From assembly GCA_018873225.1 (NCBI GenBank), contig JAEILZ010000006.1, positions 3,038,001 through 3,102,000 of the forward strand: a stretch of 64,000 nt of DNA, read 5' to 3'. Every line of letters starts with the position of its first letter. Within the stretch, counting starts at the first letter, position 1. This DNA is from [Phialemoniopsis] sp. UDSM-2020 (taxonomy: Eukaryota; Ascomycota; Sordariomycetes; Thyridiales; Thyridiaceae). Below the pieces are notes generated by a model, which was not told where the DNA came from, made no database searches, and saw only the letters and a list, made by a program, of their open reading frames with translations. Position numbers and translations under genes: made by a program. Below, piece by piece: positions 56,276-64,000 of this stretch.

Positions 56276-59222
56276 ATGGCGCCGGGCATTGTGTACGACG
56301 GCGTGGGGGTCGCCGAGGGCGAAGGAATCTTCAAGGGTATCAAGTTCTGGGTTGCTCAGCGGGTGCCCATGCGGACCACCTGGATTGAGCACATCAATGT
56401 TCGTACGCCAGCTCCTTATCACGGCTGCATGTTACTGACTGAGTCACAGAGCAATGGCGGTTCGGTGGTCAAGTTGGATAAGCTTGCCGACATGATCATT
56501 GCTGACCACAAGAGAAAAGATGCTCCAGCTGGTTCATACTCGTGGAAGTTGATCGAGGAGAGTGTCAAGGAGGGCAAGCTGGTGGATCCGGAGAGTCACT
56601 TGATAGGACGTCCACTGGGCACCTCGAGACCGATAGGCTCCTCACAGCCCACCAAGGGCACACGCACTCCGTTCACCAAGCAGGACGACGATATTCTTGT
56701 CGCCTGGGTCATGCCTTATTTTAGACGGGGCGAGAGAACTGCTGGTAACGAGATATTTCAGCAGCTCGAGCAAAAGGTAGGAGCACCATCTTACTATTGA
56801 TGTGTCAACGGTTGCTAATTGTGTTCATATCTAGTATCCGCATCATACTTTCCAGTCCTGGAGAGACCGTTGGGTCAAGAAATTGAGATATGTCTATGAG
56901 ACGAATGCACCAATAGCGGAGAGAGCGCCAGCTCCGGCTCCAGCTCCAGCTCCGGCTCCAGCTCTAGCACCTCCTCCGTCTGCTGCGGCTCCAAGGGGCC
57001 TCTCTCGCTCTCGTTCCCCAGTCAAAAAGCCTCAGAGCAAAATTGTCACCGAATCTCGCTTGAAGTTCACTTTGGAGGACGACAAATTACTGATTCTATA
57101 TGTTCGAGAACGGGTCGGCGAAAATGGTGTCGGGGCACATGGGAACAAAGTATACCAGGAGTTTGCCGGGAATGTGAGCATACCACCCGCCTGTGACCAA
57201 GAAGGATGTTATCTTCTTTTCGGACTATTGTTTTACTGACTGTCGGCTTGACATGACTAGTTTCCCCATCATTCATGGCACTCCTGGCGTGATCGATACA
57301 TCCGCCACCTATTGCCGCGTTTGGAAGATTATGAGTCTGATGAGCAGGAGAGCCCATTGCCCACCAATCGCAGAACGCTTGACCGAGAAGCTAGGACGTC
57401 AAAGACGCCGCAACCCTCCAACAGACCACCAGCGGAGTCCCCCGCCACGAGCACGCCGGCCAAATTCATAAATCCGTTGCAAGATACGGGATCGAGCACT
57501 CAAGAGACTGCAGTGGTCCAGTCCGAGGAGCAGCAGCAACCTGAGGGGACTGTAGATGCCGAGGCTGACATATCCACTGAAGACGACCAGGAGGAGGCGG
57601 GAAACGATGAGAACGATGTGTCGCCACCTGCAGACCCTCGAACGAATAAGCAACAGTTTTTCCTTGACCTGAAAGACTTCATGGAGGCCAATGAGAACTT
57701 CATTAACCTTTGGCCACAAATCAACAGTCGCGTTGTCGATCTTTTCGACATGTATCAGGCAGTGACAGCGGATAGCGCAGTTCCCGCACACCGGAATTGG
57801 GAGCAGATCGCGGAAACACTCGGCTTCGACTGGATCGAGGATCCTTCAGTATTAGAAAAGCTGCAGCAATGCTACGAGACAAGCCTCGCTGAATTTGAAC
57901 TCGCCCTCCAGGAGTTTGAAGAGGACTCAGAAGAGAACGAAGACGACGGGTCGGAGGAGGAGCAAGAAGATGAGGAAGAGGCGGATCCATCAACGGCAGC
58001 TATGAGATCGTCACCCCCTATCGTCACAGGTTTGAAGCGAACCATGGAAATCGCAATGTTGTCAGACTCTGGTTTCCCGTCCGACTCGGAGGGGACAAGT
58101 CGGAAACGCTCCCGACTCGACAAACATGGAGAGATCCCGAGCACCCCCGACGAGAAGGTTGGACTTAGAAGGCTGCAGAAATCAACGGTGCCGCTCATGT
58201 CGCCCCTGAAGCATGATGTTATAGCAAGTCCAGAGCTTGACAGCATACGAGATAGCTCTCAGCAGCTGCCGCCTAGAACACGGGCCGAGAATCAGCCTCC
58301 TGCTGCGCAAGAGACTCAGTGGTTCGATGCTCATACTCAATTCCAGGAGGAAGATGATGTCTTTCTGGACGACCAGGATGAGATCACACCATCTCAACAA
58401 CTTCGCTCTGAGGTACGGTCTGTTAGTCCCATCCCGTATCCTCCCCAGAGACGAGGCAACATCCTCTTTTCCGTCACACAAGGAGCACGATCTGGGGAAG
58501 CACTGTCCGAGAAAGCAAGAGGCAAGTTGCCTATGAGGGTGAGCGAGCCGCTTTCGAGGAGCCGAGATTTAGACTCGAGCAGTCAGAACAAGATGTCAAC
58601 GGGGCAGAAGGCTAAGCGCCGAACTCTCCCTTCATCATTTGGCCGCCCGAAGCCCACACCTCCACCAGCTCAACCAAAGAGTCTAATGAGATTCGATGAC
58701 GATGACAACGACGAGTCAATGTTTGTCCAGGATGATGACCCAGTGCCGGAACCGGTGAGACCGGTGCAGACAGCTCCGCATTCGCTGAAGACCTTGCGCG
58801 CAACATCACTGCCGAGTGCGGAACCCCGTCGGCGGAACTCTCCGCAACTGCCCCCGGCAAGGAAGCCCTCGACTGCCGACCAGAACAACCTAGAGGCAAC
58901 GATTGATCACTATGTATCCATGGGTTATCCGGAGCATGTTGTGATACAAGCGCTGAAAGCCGCGACGATGAACCTCGGCCTTGCAGGCACGGCCATGGAG
59001 GCCTTGATGGCGGGCAATGGTTTGCCGACGCACTACGAGGGGATATGGACGCAGAGGGATGATCAATCTCTTGAGCTGGTGGATTCAGCGATGGATAAAC
59101 GCGGGGAGTTACCCGAGAAGGAGCTAAAGAAGGTTCGGAGGGAGTGGCGTAGGTTGGAGCACAAGCATGGCGTGGAACGGATCGAGGACCGGAGGAAGTT
59201 TCTAAGCATGATGGACAATTAG
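56276..59222 (+). CDS. rap1: Telomere protein Rap1 with BRCT, two Myb domains and RCT
   Basis: Exons 56276-56398, 56450-56776, 56835-57173 and 57261-59222, 916 residues. Rap1 is a shelterin-type telomere component. Domains in order: BRCT (about 5-95, ending SYSWKLIEESVKEGKL); Myb 1 (about 113-170, TPFTKQDDDILVAWVMPYF to FQSWRDRWVKKLRYV); an Ala-Pro repeat linker; Myb 2 (about 225-285, LKFTLEDDKLLILYVRERVG to HSWHSWRDRYIRHLL); a segment resembling an ARID domain (about 395-483); an acidic stretch; and a C-terminal RCT domain (about 804-916). Both Myb domains have an intron at the same place, just before YPHH or FPHH, which suggests an old internal duplication. Intron 1 (51 nt) is in frame without stops. 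Confidence 0.9.
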
Positions 59223-59481
59223 AGTGGAAGAGACTGGAGATATTGTGTGTTGATGCGTAGTGCTACATACCCATAATGTTTAACATTGATTCTTAAGCTA
59301 TGTATAACTAGGAGTAAGTGTTCCCCTGAGTCGGAGTGGCCCCACCGCTGAGCAGTCCTGAGCCCCTGAGTTCGAATGGTGAAGCTCACATCACCTTGCA
59401 CCTCACCTTGACCCTCAGATTGAGTTCTATCTCTTATATGGACCCTTAGTGACACCTCCTCTCAGCCCCTCGTGGGTTAGA

Positions 59482-59748
59482 CTGGTCGTTGGCTCAGAGG
59501 ACCGGGCACGACCAGCGGGGCGTAAAATCCCCCTCCACTATCCCCTCCGGGGGGGCTTCGGCCCCCCCGGGAGGATGGTCGAGGGGGGACCTTACGCTCG
59601 ACAAGACATTACCGGCTTCAAGTCAGGGCGCCTTGCATCGTCTTACTACTGTTTCGGCAGTAGTAAGCGTGCAAGGACAGCCCACCCCTAGCTTCGGCGA
59701 CGGGGGACGGGGAGTCGGGAAGTCTTTTTTGCCGCTCCGGACTTTTTT
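59482..59748. other. Cluster of GC-rich UUCG-capped hairpins, possible structured RNA
   Basis: Five potential stem-loops in a row. (1) 59482-59515, 8-bp CTGGTCGT/ACGACCAG. (2) 59520-59597, a 78-nt nearly continuous hairpin, outer GCGTAA/TTACGC, inner GGGGGGGC/GCCCCCCC with a TTCG loop. (3) 59631-59676, CCTTGCA/TGCAAGG and CTTACTACTG/CAGTAGTAAG with loop TTTCGG. (4) 59681-59711, CCCC/GGGG with GC-TTCG-GC. (5) 59720-59744, AAGTC/GACTT. T6 runs at 59725-59730 and 59743-59748 resemble RNA polymerase III terminators. TGGCTCAGAGG (59490-59500) resembles an A box. A nuclear insertion of mitochondrial GC-hairpin DNA is an alternative. Confidence 0.55.
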
Positions 59749-60403
59749 CACTTTTTGGTATTTTGATGCTTGTGAGTTCGATTTCGGGTAAGCGAGTAGT
59801 AAAATTCTTTTTCTAATCTAATTTACTGCGTCCTATTTCTTACATTTCTTGTATACTTAGTCCTGAGATGTGTATTCTGTTTGTGTTTGTTCTTGTGATC
59901 ACCTACCACATGCAGTTGTTACAAACATCTTCATATCTATCTTTCTCAGAAGCATCGTACAACATGAGAGTACAACTTGGCTGCTGGAGACAACTGCACA
60001 AAGACTTGGTGATTTTGTCCTTGAGACCGCAGGAATATTTACTTGGCCAATCATTCTTACTTTGCAATTCCATAATTTGCCCACCCAAATTATCTTTCCA
60101 GTTCTATACGCTAAGCTCTATCAACTTGAAACTTATGGTTAGGTCCATGCCATTGTATGTTTCTTGTTCCCGAAAAACCTTGCTCTACTACTCAAGCTAC
60201 TGGTGACTATAATGCAGTGCAGTGGCTAATCAAAAGCAGAATGACCGAGAGGGATTTGTTGAAGGAGGCACTGATATCCTATGCTTGATCACTTTGTTTA
60301 TTCACTGGTTCTGAACCCTTTCATATGGGACCATGGTAGCAACAAAGTGAATGGTATCTAAAAGTGAAGTGAACGGGCAATCGGCCTTCGATTGTGTGTC
60401 GCG

Positions 60404-60410
60404 TATATAA
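60404..60410 (+). promoter_or_regulatory. TATA box of the kinase-like gene
   Basis: TATATAA lies 144 bp before the ATG at 60554, a plausible distance for a fungal TATA element with a leader of about 100 nt. Confidence 0.5.
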
Positions 60411-60418
60411 ATCTCTAT

Positions 60419-60478
60419 TTTCCTACCACAGACAGCAATCATCCTCAGTTTCCTACCACAAACTGAAACCATCATTCC
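60419..60478. repeat. 30-bp tandem duplication in the 5' leader
   Basis: TTTCCTACCACA begins two consecutive units of about 30 bp that also share a CATC-type end. The duplication lies between the TATA box and the start codon of the kinase-like gene. Confidence 0.5.
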
Positions 60479-60553
60479 CCAAAACAAACTCAAACAACCT
60501 CAAAGTACAGGATCTTCCACATCACCCCGCAACCTTACTTGCAATAACTCAGG

Positions 60554-61675
60554 ATGTCTCTGACCGACCTTTGTCAACTCAAGACCAAATTTGTATCCTT
60601 CTGGTATGACCAGGGCATCGACGACTGCGTTGCAGAAATACGGTGCAATGGCAGGACTTTCAACATCGAGATGCAGGCAGACCATTTCATCGACTCTCCC
60701 GAGCTACGAGGTCGCTATCTCAACTATCTCGACGCGATGAAGGTGTCTGGAGCGGAGGATTTCAATGAGAACCATGAGTTCTTCGCCGAGACTACCGAGC
60801 TGACAGATGAGTTTCTTGAATGGCTTGTCAATGCTTTCATTCCTCTCTTCTTGGGCTTCGCTCCCGACTTGCCCGCATCATACGACCCGGAAAAGATACG
60901 AAGTGGCGAGGCAACTCCACTACTCTCGGAATACCTGCGACCGGATATCTTCACATGCGACTTGAGAGTCGAGAATGAAGTTCTTATCGCTGAGGCGAAG
61001 CAGGACGACTTTGCAGCGTCGGGACTCTACATCGGGGAGGACTTGCTGGAGAGGCTGACGCAACGGGTCCCACTAATTCAAGCATCTGATATCGAAGCCT
61101 CTTTCAACAACCCGGAAGATGCGCTTGACGCCATGCCGACTCGAGTTTTGGCAGATCTGAAGGGCGACGGTCACAAGGCTCCGCTCTTTTTCAAGTTGTT
61201 CACGCGAGGACAAGACCACACTCTGCATTTGGAGCTTGTCAACTACCTGAAGATCATGCTCTCTGATCTCTCACCTGAGCTTCGTATAATCCGTCTCAGA
61301 GGAATCGTCGCTCTTCCTGATGGCTCTCTTGCAGGACTTCTCTTGAGCCTGGTTAACTGTAATGACAGTGGTATCCTCACAGACAAAGTCTCGCCGTCCA
61401 CCCCCCTCGAGCTCAAGAAGAAATGGGTCCAGCAGATCACAGACCTGGTCAACCAACTGCACAAGTCAGATATTACCTGGGGCGATGTCAAGCCTAGCAA
61501 CATCATGATTGACCGTGGCGACAACGCATGGCTGATCGATTTTGGACCGGGCTACACGGCTGGATGGACTGAGAATATGTGGGCCGGCACGGTGTCTGGT
61601 GATCTTCAGGGGCTGGAGAAGATTGTGAGGTTCATCATGGAAGGCTGGAAGCCGAAGAAGCCTTTGCGGAGATAG
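60554..61675 (+). CDS. Kinase-fold protein with a PD-ExK-like segment
   Basis: Single exon, 373 residues. The C-terminal half is a compact protein-kinase fold: beta-3 lysine at 214 (APLFFKLFTRG), helix-C Glu about 227 (HLELVNYLKI), catalytic loop ITWGDVKPSNIMID with Asp311 in place of HRD, and LIDFGPGYT (DFG 329-331). A glycine-rich loop is not evident. Ahead of it, residues 128-150 read LRPDIFTCDLRVENEVLIAE then AK: a P-D...E-x-K spacing (Asp131, Glu147, Lys149) like PD-(D/E)XK nucleases. The N-terminal 110 residues are not recognised. Fungal genomes carry many divergent kinases of this type with unknown roles. Whether the PD-ExK pattern is a real nuclease fold is uncertain. Confidence 0.75.
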   Translation: MSLTDLCQLKTKFVSFWYDQGIDDCVAEIRCNGRTFNIEMQADHFIDSPELRGRYLNYLDAMKVSGAEDFNENHEFFAETTELTDEFLEWLVNAFIPLFLGFAPDLPASYDPEKIRSGEATPLLSEYLRPDIFTCDLRVENEVLIAEAKQDDFAASGLYIGEDLLERLTQRVPLIQASDIEASFNNPEDALDAMPTRVLADLKGDGHKAPLFFKLFTRGQDHTLHLELVNYLKIMLSDLSPELRIIRLRGIVALPDGSLAGLLLSLVNCNDSGILTDKVSPSTPLELKKKWVQQITDLVNQLHKSDITWGDVKPSNIMIDRGDNAWLIDFGPGYTAGWTENMWAGTVSGDLQGLEKIVRFIMEGWKPKKPLRR

Positions 61676-62045
61676 GAGGCCTACGGATGTACGAGTGAGA
61701 GACTTGTTCCTGGTTAAAGGCCTGACAAGGGAAGGAATACATCATGGGGTAACTTAAGGCACGACGCCGTAACAAGGAGACCTTACCGCCAGCGAGCGCC
61801 TTCGAGCAGAGACACCAGGAAGAGACAACTTGTGGAGGCGTCTATAGGTATACAGGCAGGCCGTCAAAATGCCGGGCTCATGCTCATTATTCTGTCATGT
61901 ACATACCTCACAACATGCTCAAGCTACCCGAGTAACTATCATGTAACTACACCCACTTAGAGACAGCAAAATATGGTATCGTGACGTGAATGATAGCCAA
62001 CCGACAATAACATGTCGCTCTTGACTGTCCGTGACGACGAAGACC
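61676..62045. other. Convergent 3' intergenic region
   Basis: About 370 bp between the kinase-like gene (+) and the orphan gene (-). Nothing recognised. Confidence 0.5.
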
Positions 62046-62816
62046 TCAATCCTTAGGCATGGTCATACACTTTCTTCCCGGCTCCGCAAGGTGTAGGAAC
62101 TGCTCCTGTGTCAACCCCTGTACAACGAGATCGAACATCCTCCCGGCGAGCCACATCCCTTGGTCCAGAGCTTCTTCGACTTTGAGCTCCCAGAAACCAC
62201 ACTTCGGATCGTATGTGCTGTCCAACTTTACCCACTTCCAAGCACACCTCCCAGACGGGCCGGCTAGTGGGTCGAACTGTAGCGGGCTCCGTACTGTGAC
62301 GCTATACAGCTGCAAGGCGGTTGATTTTGAACCTGAGCTTGTTGAGGACGAGTCTCGAAGGTGAGACAAGATGCTTTGGATCATATCATGGGCACTGTCC
62401 CACCCGCCAGCGCTTTGAGACTCTATGAAGGAGTCAACGTATGAGTGAAAGGTATCGCTAGAATCGTCATAATCATCGTCTTCTTGGTGATCGAGATCAA
62501 GGTCGACTTTCTCAATTTCTGAAAAGCCCTTTACGTGGTCCCAAGGCACTTGATCCACTCTCCCAGAGACAACCAGTCTAAAGGGTACACTACGGCGTGT
62601 ATGGTCCCAATAATGTAGTGTGTGCGTTTGCGGCTGAGGACTGCGGGCTTGGTTTGCTGGAAGTACAACTTGGCTTAGAATCAAAGTATGCGTGAAAGGC
62701 GCGGACTGCGGATTCTCGATGCCCGGCAAAACGGTCGCTGTGGGAAAGAACGTCATGGTGTGCTGTGCGGGGTCAAAATGACTGCGCGCGAGTAAGATGA
62801 TGGTGTTGGTCACCAT
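62046..62816 (-). CDS. Orphan protein of 256 residues
   Basis: Single open frame with ATG at 62816. I do not recognise a family. The N-terminal half (MVTNTIILLARSHFDPAQHT onward) is rich in Thr, Pro and short beta-like strands. An acidic patch, DLDLDHQEDDDYDDSSD, lies near the middle. The C-terminal part is Trp-rich with paired segments CAWKWVKLDSTYDPKCGFWE and MWLAGRMFDLVVQGLTQEQF, suggesting a folded domain. There is no clear signal peptide or membrane span. The start region is bounded upstream by stops in frame. It lies in the accessory-looking end of the window and may be lineage-specific. Confidence 0.55.
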   Translation of the reverse strand: MVTNTIILLARSHFDPAQHTMTFFPTATVLPGIENPQSAPFTHTLILSQVVLPANQARSPQPQTHTLHYWDHTRRSVPFRLVVSGRVDQVPWDHVKGFSEIEKVDLDLDHQEDDDYDDSSDTFHSYVDSFIESQSAGGWDSAHDMIQSILSHLRDSSSTSSGSKSTALQLYSVTVRSPLQFDPLAGPSGRCAWKWVKLDSTYDPKCGFWELKVEEALDQGMWLAGRMFDLVVQGLTQEQFLHLAEPGRKCMTMPKD

Positions 62817-63010
62817 AATGCATGCCTGTTGAAGAGCACATATCCGGGAAAGAGCCGTTGCGAGCTAACTGCATTCAGACTATGCTTTCTATCGGGTGGA
62901 GCAGTCTGTATGAAGGCGGGCACTGTTGTCATCATAAGGTGGTCAGCTCCGGCGTATGAGTCTTAAACTTGTCTTCGACCAGAAAGAATTTATACTTACC
63001 CCACAACAGA

Positions 63011-63354
63011 TTATCCTGGCGGTTCGGTTGGGGGATTGTGTACATTCAACTTTTGAAGCGGACTAGATTGAAATCTTTGCTGATCGCCGTGAAGCGCCGT
63101 AGTTGCAAGATCGTGGGATAGCATCTCAGTCATTGTGCCTTGCAACGGATCGGATTTATCGTCACTGCTGTTCTTATCTCGACGGAGTACTCGATGGTGT
63201 CTCCAAACCAAAGAAGTAGAGAAGGGCAAGGATGACTAGGAGTAGGAATCTTCCGATTGTCCCGCCTAGTATGGCCCCGATGGGTTTGTCGTGGCTGGAA
63301 ACATCCGCCGAAGTGTCCTTTGTTGTGCCCGGATCATGTGGGACCTCAGAGTTT
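63011..63354 (-). pseudogene. Broken gene for a single-pass membrane protein
   Basis: On the minus strand, one frame (63354 to 63174) encodes a linker HDPGTTKDTSADVSSHDKP and a membrane span (IGAILGGTIGRFLLLVILAL then LYFFG), then stops shortly after. A second frame, from about 63229 to the stop at 63011, has no ATG but continues as an expected cytoplasmic tail: WRHHRVLRRDKNSSDDKSDP and on to a Pro-rich end. Span plus basic stop-transfer plus tail is the usual layout of fungal membrane-anchored surface proteins. The two halves lie in different frames, so an indel near 63200-63230 has broken the gene. A splice acceptor-like CTAG precedes 63354; upstream exons were not found. Confidence 0.5.
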
Positions 63355-64000
63355 CTAGCTGTTATTTAATTCTTTTTTTTTCTTTTAAATCTCAGCTTCC
63401 ACGATGGAGGCGAGTTCGTAAGCGTCCTTTTCATGACACCGTCGAGAAGACACAATGAACACCATACCCGTGTTCAAAATACACTATGATGCTATCCAAT
63501 ACTGGATTACTGGCACGATGAGAAGATATTCACCGTCCCAGTACCTTGGGCGGCCTGAACCTTGGACCTGTAGGGGATCTTTGGCTGGACCTGGAAAGGG
63601 CTTTCTCTGGGACGAGCTTTTGAACCTTGGGTCGCAGATGACTCCCATGGCCAAGCGATGATCCTACTGTCTATCCATGATTCAAGATGAAATCTTTTTA
63701 GATACAGCTGCATTCTTACACTTTTCTGAACCTTACTCAAATAGCTCTATTTTACCTAAATCAAAGAATCTCGGCTACCACAACGGAGGCGGCTTCATAC
63801 GTCTGTTCTGTTTCATGGCATGATTTTAAAAAGACAAAAGAAACACTATGTTGGGTTTTAGTTATAGAAAGACTAGAACGATGCTGATAGTGAACAGGAA
63901 ATGAAGATCATTTGTTTGCTACAGTCTATTCAATGTTGTCCCAGTTGAATCTCAGTTCTGACTGCTGAAAGTGAATGAACAATGGATTCAGGCAGTAGCG
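63355..64000. other. Gene-poor end of the window with a decayed duplication
   Basis: About 650 bp to the window edge. Two related segments of about 70 bp, at 63388-63460 and 63767-63845, share AATCTC-GCT-CCAC-A-GGAGGCG and an AAGACA-AA-GAAC end at roughly three matches in four. No intact gene seen. Remaining short frames have no domain pattern. Confidence 0.5.

Larger units (their letters stand above)
59223..60553. other. Gene-poor stretch after rap1
   Basis: About 1.3 kb. It holds the hairpin cluster (59482-59748), then A/T-rich sequence, then the promoter and leader of the kinase-like gene. A minus-strand frame (59903 to about 60110) encodes a cysteine-rich peptide but has no supported start, and is only noted. 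Confidence 0.55.

Overview
The window reads as nuclear chromosomal DNA of a filamentous ascomycete (Pezizomycotina, most likely a Sordariomycete). Genes are 1-6 kb, separated by 0.1-2.6 kb, and carry short introns (about 50-130 nt) with GTRNGT-type donors and CTAAC-like branch sites. The protein set (Zds1, Ufd4, Sec3, Swf1, Rap1 with BRCT and Myb domains, Aha1, Fmc1, DUF2433) is fungal. No species is named because nothing in the sequence fixes one. All exon maps were worked out by hand from splice signals and reading frame.

Layout. 0-6.4 kb: 3'-truncated CUE-domain gene (-), amidase (+), secreted GH78-type rhamnosidase (-). 9-16.3 kb: Zds1-like regulator (+) and a DUF2433 phosphoesterase-like protein with an RGG tail (+). 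17.3-20.7 kb: mitochondrial metabolism on the minus strand, COQ5 and branched-chain ketoacid dehydrogenase E1 alpha, with an unlisted 56-codon membrane microprotein between them. 23-34 kb: Ufd4/TRIP12-type HECT ligase (+), MFS monocarboxylate-type transporter (-), and a nuclear ASCH/PUA-like protein (+) under a pair of MluI cell-cycle boxes. 34.3-36.4 kb: divergent mitochondrial pair, EngB-type GTPase (-) and Fmc1 (+). 36.9-40.6 kb: large uncharacterised coiled-coil protein (-). 42.5-43.5 kb: accessory-looking PD-(D/E)XK nuclease-like gene with a heptad minisatellite (-). 45-47.8 kb: nitrilase-family hydrolase and Aha1 (-). 48.8-55.2 kb: exocyst Sec3 and palmitoyltransferase Swf1 (-). 56.3-59.2 kb: telomere protein Rap1 (+). 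59.2-64 kb: a looser, accessory-looking end with a cluster of UUCG-capped hairpins, a PD-ExK/kinase-like gene, an orphan gene, a broken transmembrane gene and a decayed duplication.

Most of the window is conserved housekeeping DNA. The points most worth following up are: the hairpin cluster after rap1; the telomeric-repeat tract 37 bp before the rap1 start codon; an ARID-like segment inside Rap1; two accessory genes with PD-(D/E)XK-type motifs (one joined to a kinase fold, a combination reminiscent of fungal spore-killer proteins); and the ASCH-domain protein with G1/S-type promoter boxes.
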